Shown piece after piece: positions 36,860 to 44,916 of a DNA stretch of 64,000 nucleotides. Origin of the DNA: JBBRDU01 sp038230335 (GTDB lineage Bacteria; Verrucomicrobiota; Verrucomicrobiia; Chthoniobacterales; UBA10450). Both the position numbers and the translations under genes were made by a program. The stretch covers positions 186,001 through 250,000 of the forward strand of contig JBBRNL010000004.1 of the NCBI GenBank assembly GCA_038230335.1, read 5' to 3'. Position 1 is the stretch's first letter; each line of letters begins with the position of its first letter. The notes under the pieces were generated by a model, which was not told where the DNA came from, made no database searches, and was given only the letters and a program-made list of their open reading frames with translations.

Positions 36860-37933
36860 TTGAAGCCGTTCGCCGAGTTTGCTTTTTTAATTCTCGGAAT
36901 CGCACCCGCCCTTCTGCGCGCGCAGGCTCCCCCGATTGCCCCGCCCCCGGACGGTAAATTGTATCATGGGTTCTATTGGGGCGGAGTCGGAACCGACACG
37001 CACGATCCGAGCGAGCACGACGTCACCCCGGCAGATGTCGGCCGTTATGAGCAAGCCGTCGGTCAACGAGTGACGTGGGTTTATTTTTCGGACAACTGGT
37101 TCGAATCCCGTGAATTCCCGGAAGAAATGTGCACTTGGATTCGCCGCCTCGGCAAGATCCCGTACGTGCGATTGATGCTGCGCTCCGATGTTGATCAAAA
37201 GCATTCGGAGAAAAGATTCACGCTGAAAAAAATCGCGGCGGGCGAATTCGACACGGACTTACGCGCCTGGGCGGAGCAGGCCAGACGTTTCGATTCGCCC
37301 ATTTTAATCGAGTGGGGCACCGAACCGAACGGCGACTGGTTTGGTTGGAACGGAAAATGGAATGGCCGCGCGCAGAGAGGGGCCGGCGATTACATCTCGG
37401 CCTATCGTCACATCGTCGACGTCATGCGAGCAGAAGGAGCGGCCAACCTTCAGTGGGTATGGCACGTCAACTGGTACGACGAACCAGCGGTGAAGTGGAA
37501 TCGCTTCGAGAACTATTTTCCGGGCGACAAATATTGCGACTGGGTGGGATTGAGTGCGTATGGGCCGACCACGCCCACGACCTCGGATGGGACGGAAAAT
37601 TTCGCCTTCAAACTGCGCGAGGCCTATCCGCGTCTGACCAAACTTGCCCCGGGCAAGCCCATGATCGTGGCGGAATTTGGCTGCGATTTACACAATCGTC
37701 ACGTCGATGCTGCACGCTGGGTGGACCGCGCCTTCGACGAACTTTTTTCGCACCGCTGGCCGGCCATCATCGGGTTTTGCTGGTGGAACGAAGGCTGGCA
37801 AAATGACGACCACCAGAAACACGATTCCGATCTGATCATTTTGCATGATCGCGACCTGACGCGCGTTTTCCGGGAAGAACTGAAGTCGCACGCCGGCAAG
37901 ATTCAGGAGGCTCCAGTCCTCACCGGACACTAA
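36860..37933 (+). CDS. Secreted GH26-like glycoside hydrolase
   Basis: A 357-residue exported protein of the TIM-barrel GH26 (beta-mannanase) type. The signal peptide is AFLILGIAPALLRA. The likely acid/base Glu stands in IEWGTEPNGDWFGWNG, and the likely nucleophile Glu in MIVAEFGCD, as in clan GH-A enzymes. GFCWWNEGW near the end supplies a conserved Trp pocket. The start is a TTG at 36860, the only one that keeps the signal peptide. Substrate (mannan or another beta-glycan) is not shown. Confidence 0.78.
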   Translation: MKPFAEFAFLILGIAPALLRAQAPPIAPPPDGKLYHGFYWGGVGTDTHDPSEHDVTPADVGRYEQAVGQRVTWVYFSDNWFESREFPEEMCTWIRRLGKIPYVRLMLRSDVDQKHSEKRFTLKKIAAGEFDTDLRAWAEQARRFDSPILIEWGTEPNGDWFGWNGKWNGRAQRGAGDYISAYRHIVDVMRAEGAANLQWVWHVNWYDEPAVKWNRFENYFPGDKYCDWVGLSAYGPTTPTTSDGTENFAFKLREAYPRLTKLAPGKPMIVAEFGCDLHNRHVDAARWVDRAFDELFSHRWPAIIGFCWWNEGWQNDDHQKHDSDLIILHDRDLTRVFREELKSHAGKIQEAPVLTGH

Positions 37934-38004
37934 AGCACAAAAGCAGGTGGATCGATCCAACGCAAAACATTGTCTAAGCCCTGAACCCGTCGCATATTTC
38001 AGTC

Positions 38005-38415
38005 ATGGTCAACGTATCCATCCGCTACGAGGGCGACTTACATTGCTCGGCCACCCATGGTCCCTCTCAGGCGGCTATCGCGACGGACGCGCCGGCCGAC
38101 AATCAAGGCAAGGGCGAAGCCTTCTCGCCAACCGATCTTGTCGCGACGGCCCTCGGTACCTGCATGACTACGATCATGGGCATGCGCGCGAAAGAGGAGG
38201 GGCTCGACCTGCGCGGCATGACCGTCTCCGTGCAAAAGGAAATGTCTAAAGACGCGCCGCGTCGGATCGTCGCTTTGCCATCAGAGGTTCATATACCGCT
38301 TCCGGCACATTGTCCGCAGCGCGATATGCTTGAACAAGCGGCCCTTAATTGTCCGGTCCACAAAAGTCTTCCAGCCGAAATTAATCGCCCTACCAAATTC
38401 TTTTGGGAAGGCTAG
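38005..38415 (+). CDS. OsmC family protein
   Basis: A 136-residue OsmC/Ohr-type peroxiredoxin-like protein that reduces organic or inorganic peroxides. The first redox Cys lies in ALGTCMTTIMGMRAKEEG and the second in LNCPVHKSL, with the expected spacing. FSPTDLVATAL is also diagnostic. It is a cytoplasmic protein. The DUF2911 gene follows on the same strand after 28 nt. Confidence 0.93.
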   Translation: MVNVSIRYEGDLHCSATHGPSQAAIATDAPADNQGKGEAFSPTDLVATALGTCMTTIMGMRAKEEGLDLRGMTVSVQKEMSKDAPRRIVALPSEVHIPLPAHCPQRDMLEQAALNCPVHKSLPAEINRPTKFFWEG

Positions 38416-38443
38416 CGACTCGTTAGACTACGCTCCCAAACTT

Positions 38444-38995
38444 ATGAATGCATTACGGATTACCCTCACCGCCTTCGTCACCATCGCTGCCCTGTCGATC
38501 GTAAACGCGCAAGAGAAGAAACGCGTCAGCCCGCATGAAACCGTCAATGCTACCGTGGACGATAATCAAATCACGGTTGTTTATGGACGGCCTTACACGA
38601 AGGACCCGAAATCCGGAGAAGCGCGAAAGATATGGGGAGGCCTTGTCCCGTTCGGCAAAACGTGGAGGACCGGGGCCGACGAAGCGACTCTTCTCACCAT
38701 CACCAAACCCATTGAAATGGGAAGCACGACACTCCCCGCTGGCACCTATTCGCTATTTACTCAGCCCGAAGGGAACGGCACAGCCGGATTGATTATCAAC
38801 AAACAAACCGGGCAGTGGGGAACCAAATATGACGAGAAACAGGACTTCGCTCGCGTTGACCTAAAAAAGGAAGCGCTCGACAAACCGGTCGACCAATTCA
38901 CCATCGCGATCGAAAAGAACCCCAGTGGCGGTGGGATCCTGAAACTGATGTGGGAACAGACCGAGTATTCGGCAAACTTTTCCGCTAAGAAGTAG
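38444..38995 (+). CDS. DUF2911 family secreted protein
   Basis: A 183-residue exported protein. Signal peptide about residues 1-22 (ITLTAFVTIAALSIVNA). The body matches DUF2911: VVYGRPYTKDP, IWGGLVPFGKTWRTGADEAT and a final beta-strand region with LMWEQTEYS. Function not known. The start is ATG 38444; its 3' end overlaps the convergent deoxyhypusine synthase-like gene by 11 nt. Confidence 0.87.
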   Translation: MNALRITLTAFVTIAALSIVNAQEKKRVSPHETVNATVDDNQITVVYGRPYTKDPKSGEARKIWGGLVPFGKTWRTGADEATLLTITKPIEMGSTTLPAGTYSLFTQPEGNGTAGLIINKQTGQWGTKYDEKQDFARVDLKKEALDKPVDQFTIAIEKNPSGGGILKLMWEQTEYSANFSAKK

Positions 38996-40019
38996 GCTGA
39001 TCGAGCAACTTCGCGTACTCGCGCGCCGGCCGGTTCTTCCAGCCGCCCTTGTGATAGGCGTAGCCCGCGATGAGCGGGACGGCCAGGGTGGCTTCGGCGT
39101 AGACCATTTGCTCCGCGCCAAGGTCGACCTTACCCCAGGAGTTCGCCTCTTTCAGGGTGGACCCGCTAAGCGCCCCGTCGCGGTCATCGGCCACCGTGAT
39201 TTGCACTGCGTATTTGTGCATCCCGACATCGAACCCGAGATAATCCCCGGCCACCACGGTGTCTTGCGCGAAGTTTTTGGGAACGCCGCCACCGATCATG
39301 AACAGGCCACTCTGCTTTGAGGCGATCTTCACCTTGGTCAGTTCCAGAAAATCCTTGGCCGAGTCGATGCTCAGATGCTTATCCGGATGATGCCATTGAT
39401 GGTGAATCAATCCGAAGCCGGCGCTGCAATCGCTAAATGCTGGCACAAAGATTGGCACATTCTTTTCAAACGCCGACAAGACGACGGAGTCCCGGTTTTT
39501 GGCATGTTCCTGAAGGTGCCGACCCATCTCGCGGATGAACTCTCGGGATGAATGCGGCCGGGGCTCGAGCCTGTCGGCAATCTCGCCGGTGGTGGCGTCG
39601 CAAATCCGAAGCTGATCTTCGTCAATATAGGTATCGTAGATTCGATCGATCCCGAGACGCCGCAAGACGTCATCATCCATGTCGATTTGGCCCCTGTAGT
39701 GTTTGAACCCGAGCGCTTCGAAAAAATCCTGATCCACGATGATGGCACCGGTCGAGACGATCGCGTCCACCATGTTATGCCGGATCAGGTCGACCACGAC
39801 GTTCTTAAGACCGGCCGAAAAGAGCGAACCCGCCAGACAAAGAATGATGGCGCAATCTTCGTCGCGCACCATCTGGTCGAAGATGTGCGCGGCCCGGCCG
39901 AGATCGCGCGCAGAGAAAGCCATTTTGCCCATCGCTTCCACGAGTGGCACGACGTTGTGCTCTTTGATGTCGATGTGTTCAACTACTTCAACGAGAAGGT
40001 CAGATTTTTTCGGTTCCAT
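38985..40019 (-). CDS. Deoxyhypusine synthase-like protein
   Basis: A 344-residue homologue of deoxyhypusine synthase, which in archaea and eukaryotes transfers aminobutyl from spermidine to eIF5A. Bacteria lack eIF5A, and bacterial homologues are thought to make homospermidine or another polyamine. The Rossmann-type segments (CLAGSLFSAGLKNVVVDLI) are clear, and the active Lys stands in MIGGGVPKNFAQD at the place of the human Lys329. It starts at ATG 40019 (MEPKKSDLL), 29 nt after the hldD stop, in the same operon. Confidence 0.85.
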   Translation of the reverse strand: MEPKKSDLLVEVVEHIDIKEHNVVPLVEAMGKMAFSARDLGRAAHIFDQMVRDEDCAIILCLAGSLFSAGLKNVVVDLIRHNMVDAIVSTGAIIVDQDFFEALGFKHYRGQIDMDDDVLRRLGIDRIYDTYIDEDQLRICDATTGEIADRLEPRPHSSREFIREMGRHLQEHAKNRDSVVLSAFEKNVPIFVPAFSDCSAGFGLIHHQWHHPDKHLSIDSAKDFLELTKVKIASKQSGLFMIGGGVPKNFAQDTVVAGDYLGFDVGMHKYAVQITVADDRDGALSGSTLKEANSWGKVDLGAEQMVYAEATLAVPLIAGYAYHKGGWKNRPAREYAKLLDQPTS

Positions 40020-40048
40020 ACAATTTTCTAAAGGCCGATCCTCTCCCG

Positions 40049-40999
40049 CTAAGACGCCTTGCCCGGATACAACCACTCCATGTAATCACGCACACCGTCT
40101 TCCAGGGGAAACTTCGGCTCGTAACCGAGCCCGTTACGCACATTGCTCAAATCAGCCTGCGTGAAGTTCTGGTAATGCGCATGCGGATTGTCGATGTAAT
40201 CAGCCTCAAAATTGGTGCCGAGCGATTTGTTCAGGATCGCGACCAGGTCGTTAAACGTGCGCGCCCGCCCGAAACCAAGATTGTAGATGCCGCTCATGCG
40301 CGCATCCAGCGCGCTCATGCTTCCCGCGACGATATCTTTCACGTAAACAAAATCGCGCTTTTGCTCCCCTTGCTTGAAGATGCGCGGTCGTTGCCCTGCC
40401 TTCATTTGTTTCGATAAATGGTAGACCATGCTAGCGGGCACACCTTTGTGCGCCTCGCGTGGGCCGTAAACGTTGAAATAGCGGAGCCCGACAATGATCC
40501 AATCAGTAATTTCACGGGCCGCCCGAAGCGCCAGGTTGTCCATAATCGCTTTCGAAAATGCATAGACATTTGCCGGGGCCGCCCCATTCGATTCCACGCT
40601 CGCCTCACTGGTCGACCCATACGTGGATGCGGACGAGGCAAAGATAATTCGTGTCTTGTTCGGGCGCGCGAATCGTAAAATTCGCCTGAAACTCTCCACG
40701 TTATCGTGCACCTGCTCGAATTGGTTGTGATTGGTCGTATCCGTGATCGAGCCGAGATGAAAAATTGCGTCAAATCGTTCGTCGCCGAACTGCGCCTTCC
40801 AATCCAGGGTGGCCAGGTTTTGCGCGACAAAATCCCCCTTATAACCGGTCAGATTCTTGAAGTCGCCGGATCGAAAATCGTCGATCACAGTCAAGCGGGC
40901 CTGCGGGAATTTTTCCTGCAAACCGAGGGTCAGATTCGATCCGATGAAGCCGGCACCGCCGGTCACAATTAAGTTAAGGGGAGAGTCGGAAGAAGCCAC
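40049..40999 (-). CDS. hldD: ADP-L-glycero-D-manno-heptose-6-epimerase
   Basis: A 316-residue extended short-chain dehydrogenase of the HldD (RfaD) family that makes the heptose used in the LPS inner core. The NADP-binding GGAGFIGSNL motif, the active YAFSK (YxxxK) segment and the family-typical HLGSITDTTNHN and RYFNVYGPREAHKG are all present. It indicates a heptose-containing LPS, hence a diderm cell. It is the first gene of a pair with the deoxyhypusine synthase-like gene. Confidence 0.93.
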   Translation of the reverse strand: MASSDSPLNLIVTGGAGFIGSNLTLGLQEKFPQARLTVIDDFRSGDFKNLTGYKGDFVAQNLATLDWKAQFGDERFDAIFHLGSITDTTNHNQFEQVHDNVESFRRILRFARPNKTRIIFASSASTYGSTSEASVESNGAAPANVYAFSKAIMDNLALRAAREITDWIIVGLRYFNVYGPREAHKGVPASMVYHLSKQMKAGQRPRIFKQGEQKRDFVYVKDIVAGSMSALDARMSGIYNLGFGRARTFNDLVAILNKSLGTNFEADYIDNPHAHYQNFTQADLSNVRNGLGYEPKFPLEDGVRDYMEWLYPGKAS

Positions 41000-41078
41000 A
41001 GCAGAAAATAGTTAAGCGCTCCATCCTCTCATGTCGAGTCGACATGGGAACAGGATTGGATCCGTTAAATAAGTCTTG

Positions 41079-41100
41079 AGCGGCGAAGCGCAAGCCGCTA
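41079..41100 (+). repeat. Short palindromic repeat upstream of the riboswitch
   Basis: AGCGGC-GAAGCGCAA-GCCGCT forms a 6-bp stem. The GTAGCGGC border is shared with the GGCGGTC family elements of this window. It lies between hldD and the cobalamin riboswitch. Confidence 0.45.
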
Positions 41101-41104
41101 CTTC

Positions 41105-41300
41105 TGCATTTGGTTCTTTGCGAGCTTTGATTAGTAGGATCGGCGCAAGAAATCCCGTGCAAATCGGGAGCAGTTGCGCTGCTGTCACTGGATACGACTT
41201 CCCATGAGCCAATCCTCGAATTTTCGGGGGTGAAGGCGGGAAGAAGGTGTGTCCGGCATCTGCCGGACCATAAGCCAGAAGCCAGAACATTTGCCCGATC
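41105..41300 (+). promoter_or_regulatory. Cobalamin riboswitch upstream of btuB-type receptor
   Basis: About 150 nt upstream of the BtuB-like receptor the sequence carries hallmarks of the cobalamin aptamer: AATCCCGTGCAAATCGGGAG (matching GAATCCGGTGAAAATCCGGAG), then CAGTTGCGCTGCTGTCACT (matching the CCGCCGCTGTAA segment), GGCGGGAAGAAGG, and the B12-box-like GCCAGAAGCCAGAAC. With cobalamin bound it should reduce receptor expression. Exact borders are approximate. No antiterminator was worked out. Confidence 0.85.
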
Positions 41301-41320
41301 CGACTCATTCGTGCCGTTCT

Positions 41321-41346
41321 GTAGCGGCGGTCTGTGACCGCCGGCC
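41321..41346 (+). repeat. REP-like palindrome, GGCGGTC family (copy 2)
   Basis: GTAG followed by CGGCGGTC-TGT-GACCGCCG, a perfect 8-bp stem. It sits between the riboswitch and the receptor start, where it could affect the leader RNA. No T run follows. Confidence 0.7.
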
Positions 41347-41455
41347 TTCTACACGCCGGTTTGAAAAAACTTCTTCGCAAAAAGAGGAATGAGAGCTGGG
41401 CCCCTGCGGCCGACGCCGCAATCAGTCCCCACTCTCTAGAGTTGGAGGACTCATT

Positions 41456-43384
41456 ATGTGGATTCGCCCAGTTTGTATTGCCGTATGTAGTTTGCTCGCC
41501 GCCGCATTTTCGATGCGCGCGGCCGACAAAAACGTGGAAGAGCTTGCGCCCTTCCCTCATGACGATCTAACGACCCCGACCGGCGCGCCTGACGAAAGCG
41601 TTGCGCAAGCCGTCATCGTGACCGCGACCCGGTTCGATATTCCACTCGATCAATCACCCGCCAGCGTTAGCCTGATCACTTCGGGGGATTTCGAGAACAA
41701 GCAAATCAGAAGAGTCGGCGACGCCTTGCGCGAAGTGCCGGGACTTTCGATCGTGCAGACGGGCTCGCCCGGACAGCTTACTTCCGTATTTATGCGGGGC
41801 CTGCGCAGTGAACATACCCAGGTCCTGCTCGATGGGATCCCGTTCAATCAGGGACTGGCCGGCCTTTATAACTTCGCCGATCTGACTACCGATAATCTCG
41901 AGCGAATTGAGGTAGCACGCGGTCCGCAGAGCACTCTCTACGGCCCGCGCGCGCTGGCCGGAGCGATCCAGCTTTTCACCAGACAAGGCTCGGAAGCACC
42001 GGAAGCGACCTTCACGTCCGAAGGCGGCTCCTACGGCACGTTTCGGGAAACATTTCAAAGCGAAGGGAAGATCCAGCAGTTCGATTATTCGATTGGAGCC
42101 AGCCGGCTCGATACCGACAACGCCCGGCCGAATAATCAATATCGAAACAGCGCCGGCCTTGCCAATATCGGCTGGTCGCCGAATGATCAGCTTCGCGTCA
42201 GCAGTTTGTTTGCCTATTCCTTGAGCGATACCGGAAATCCAAACTCCATCTTCGACCCGAAACCGATCGACAATTTCCTGACCGAAAAGTGGCTCATCGC
42301 ACCGCATGTCGACTGGAAGCCGGTCGATTGGTGGGAGCATAAATTCATTTTCAGTTACGATCACGAGCGACAGTTGAATGATCCGAATCAGGACGGATTC
42401 GTCGGAGCCACTCGCGCACTCTTCGAACGCACAACCATCGATTACCAAAATGATTTACGCCCAACCTCGTGGCTTAGAATCACGTCTGGTTTCTTCTACA
42501 GCCGCGTCAACGCCGGGCAGGAGCGCCCGTTTATCCTGCAAATATTTGGACCGCAGCCCACCTTTGTGAGCGATCACACCGACGAAACCGCCGAATTCCT
42601 CGAAACAACCATCACCCCAATCACCAATCTTATTTTAGTCGGCGGCGGACGCATCGATCACTTCAATCAATTCGGCGACGTTTGGACCTACCGCTTCGCC
42701 GGCAGTTACAAGATCGACCAGACGAACACCACTTTGCACGGCAGTGTCGCGACCGGGTTCAGTCCGCCCAGCAGTCAGGACAAGATTTTCGGCAACAATT
42801 TCGGGCTCAAACCGGAGGAAGACCTTGGCTGGGATGCGGGGGTGGAGCAAAGGTTATGGGCGAACAAAATCATCTTCGGTGCCACGTATTTTCATAACGA
42901 CCTTTCCAATCTCATCGGCTTCAACGGTCTGTTCGCCACGCTCAACCTGGGCGCAGCGCGAACCCAGGGCATCGAGACCGAGCTATGCGCGCAGCCCACC
43001 ACGGAGCTGCTTTTCACGGCCACCTACACTTACCTGGACACACAGAAAACGTCGGCCTCCGATATCAGTCAGCCCGCGGGCGCACGCCTGCCCCGGCGTC
43101 CCCGCCACGAGATCTACGTTTCCGCCTCATACCTGTGGTGCAAGAAACTGCGCACCACCATCGCCGCGAAATGGGTCAATGCGCGCGAAGAACTGAACTT
43201 CGGCGCACCCAATTTCGACATTGAAGATTACAATTTCGTGAATTTCGCGACTGAGTACGAAGTGAACCCGCACCTCACGATCTTCGGACGCGTTGATAAT
43301 TTAACGAACGAACATTACTCGGAAGTCTTCGGTTTCCCCGCCTTGGGCCGCGCCGCTTACGGCGGTGTGAAAATCCACTTCTAG
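41456..43384 (+). CDS. btuB: TonB-dependent cobalamin-type receptor (BtuB-like)
   Basis: A 642-residue outer-membrane receptor, intact. Signal peptide about residues 1-22. A TonB-box-like AVIVTATR precedes the plug (SLITSGDFENKQIRRVGDAL, VARGPQSTLYGPRALAGAIQ). The 22-strand barrel ends in GRAAYGGVKIHF with a terminal Phe. The length is close to BtuB (about 600), much shorter than the two receptors at 4090 and 11416. The upstream cobalamin riboswitch makes a corrinoid the likely ligand. GGAGG lies about 8 nt before the ATG. Confidence 0.88.
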   Translation: MWIRPVCIAVCSLLAAAFSMRAADKNVEELAPFPHDDLTTPTGAPDESVAQAVIVTATRFDIPLDQSPASVSLITSGDFENKQIRRVGDALREVPGLSIVQTGSPGQLTSVFMRGLRSEHTQVLLDGIPFNQGLAGLYNFADLTTDNLERIEVARGPQSTLYGPRALAGAIQLFTRQGSEAPEATFTSEGGSYGTFRETFQSEGKIQQFDYSIGASRLDTDNARPNNQYRNSAGLANIGWSPNDQLRVSSLFAYSLSDTGNPNSIFDPKPIDNFLTEKWLIAPHVDWKPVDWWEHKFIFSYDHERQLNDPNQDGFVGATRALFERTTIDYQNDLRPTSWLRITSGFFYSRVNAGQERPFILQIFGPQPTFVSDHTDETAEFLETTITPITNLILVGGGRIDHFNQFGDVWTYRFAGSYKIDQTNTTLHGSVATGFSPPSSQDKIFGNNFGLKPEEDLGWDAGVEQRLWANKIIFGATYFHNDLSNLIGFNGLFATLNLGAARTQGIETELCAQPTTELLFTATYTYLDTQKTSASDISQPAGARLPRRPRHEIYVSASYLWCKKLRTTIAAKWVNAREELNFGAPNFDIEDYNFVNFATEYEVNPHLTIFGRVDNLTNEHYSEVFGFPALGRAAYGGVKIHF

Positions 43385-43689
43385 AATTCGCTACGCAACC
43401 TTGTCGCCGCCGCCTCTATGATATCTCGCGCGCGTCGCGCATCGCAGAGCGAAGCGACTACAGGCTTTACCGTGCTTCGACATCGGGATCCGGGTCGACT
43501 CGCACTTCGAAGATCATGATAGTCGTTATGACGATGGCACTCCTCCGCTCCGGTAAATGTCTTACAACAGCGGCAATCATGTCGATTGAACCGTCGCGGC
43601 GGGCTCTGCATACCCTTTCATTTTAGCTCGTTCCAGCGAGCCTTATGTTCGGCCCCCTTGAATCAGCATCTCCATTCTGTTACTCACCC
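43385..43689. other. Intergenic gap after the BtuB-like gene
   Basis: About 300 bases with no supportable gene. The only structure seen is the palindromic repeat at 43438-43463. Short open frames on the minus strand have no protein-like features. Confidence 0.5.
43438..43463 (-). repeat. Palindromic repeat, CGCTTCGC type (copy 2)
   Basis: On the minus strand, CTGTAGT followed by CGCTTCGC-TCT-GCGATGCG, one base different from the perfect hairpin at 22752-22777. It lies about 55 nt after the BtuB-like stop. Confidence 0.6.
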
Positions 43690-44910
43690 ATGGTGAATCC
43701 GCTGCTATACCTTGTCGTCGGCGTGATCAGCGGCGGCTTTGTCGCCGGGCTCATCGTCCTGATGGGGCGTCGCAAACAGGGCGGCGTTGACTCCGAGCTG
43801 GTCAAGCGATTCGAAACGCTCGACCGCGCCCAGGAACGCGCGGAGCGGATGCTGCGCGAGGAAATGTCCCGCGGCCGTGACGAAACGGCCAAAGCCTCAA
43901 AAATCCAGCGCGAGGAATTAGGCGCGTCACTCGAGAGTGTGCGCGGAATCGTCGATCTCCGTCTGAAGGAGCTGCACGAGGATAACTCCAAGCAGATCGA
44001 TAAAATGCGCGCCACGGTCGACGAAAAATTACAGGGCACCCTGGAGAAACGACTGGGCGAAGCATTCAAGCAGGTCGGCGACCGGCTCGAGCAGGTGCAC
44101 CAGGGACTCGGAGCCATGCAGCAGCTGGCCAGCGACGTGGGCGGCTTGCAAAAAGTGCTGGCCAATGTGAAGACCCGCGGGAGCTGGGGGGAAGTTCAGC
44201 TGGGCGCATTACTCGAGCAGGTCCTGACGGCCGACCAGTTCGCGCGCAACGTCAAGACCCGCGAAGACAGTGGCGAACATGTCGAGTACGCCATCAAGCT
44301 TCCGGGCGATGAAAACGGGCAGCCCGTCTGGCTCCCGATCGATGCGAAGTTTCCGACGGAGGATTATCAGCGGCTGCTCGCGGCCCAGGATGAGGGCAAC
44401 GTCCCCGGGATCGAAGAAGCCATGAAGGGTTTGGAAACGCAGTTAAAAAAGAGTGCGAAGGAAATTTGCCACAAGTATATCAATCCGCCGCGCACGACCG
44501 ATTTCGCGATCATGTTTTTGCCTACGGAAGGACTCTACGCCGAAGCCATTCGCCGCATCGGTCTGGTCGAGCAGGCGCAGCGTGATTGCCGCGTCATCTT
44601 CGCCGGCCCCACTACCCTGGCCGCACTGCTGAACAGTTTGCAAATGGGTTTCCGAACCCTCGCCATCCAAAAGCGGTCGAGTGAGGTTTGGAACCTGCTG
44701 GCCGGCGTGAAAACGGAGTTTGGAAAGTTCGGCGATTCCCTGGCCGCGGTGAAGGACAAGCTCGATCAAGCCGCGCGCAAGATGGAGGAGGTCGATGTGA
44801 GATCCCGGGCCATCAATAAGAAATTACGCGACGTGGAGGAACTGCCTTCCAATCCGCAGCCTATGCTGAAGGACTTGTTAGACAGCGGCGACGCGGATAA
44901 TTCGTCATAG
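43690..44910 (+). CDS. rmuC: DNA recombination protein RmuC
   Basis: A 406-residue RmuC family protein, thought to be a nuclease-like factor that limits inversions at inverted repeats. An N-terminal membrane helix (LLYLVVGVISGGFVAGLIVL) is followed by a long coiled coil (about 30-150) and the conserved RmuC core (GSWGEVQLGALLEQVLTADQ, PIDAKFPTEDYQRLL, FAIMFLPTEGLYAEAI). ATG 43690 is preferred to an upstream start at 43645 because it places the membrane helix at the N-terminus. Confidence 0.92.
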   Translation: MVNPLLYLVVGVISGGFVAGLIVLMGRRKQGGVDSELVKRFETLDRAQERAERMLREEMSRGRDETAKASKIQREELGASLESVRGIVDLRLKELHEDNSKQIDKMRATVDEKLQGTLEKRLGEAFKQVGDRLEQVHQGLGAMQQLASDVGGLQKVLANVKTRGSWGEVQLGALLEQVLTADQFARNVKTREDSGEHVEYAIKLPGDENGQPVWLPIDAKFPTEDYQRLLAAQDEGNVPGIEEAMKGLETQLKKSAKEICHKYINPPRTTDFAIMFLPTEGLYAEAIRRIGLVEQAQRDCRVIFAGPTTLAALLNSLQMGFRTLAIQKRSSEVWNLLAGVKTEFGKFGDSLAAVKDKLDQAARKMEEVDVRSRAINKKLRDVEELPSNPQPMLKDLLDSGDADNSS

Positions 44911-44916
44911 CGTCCC

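Noticed and set aside
41012..41560. A 182-codon minus-strand frame across the btuB leader
   Set aside because: It lies over the riboswitch and the btuB start, has no protein-like features, and is explained by the lack of stops in GC-rich sequence.
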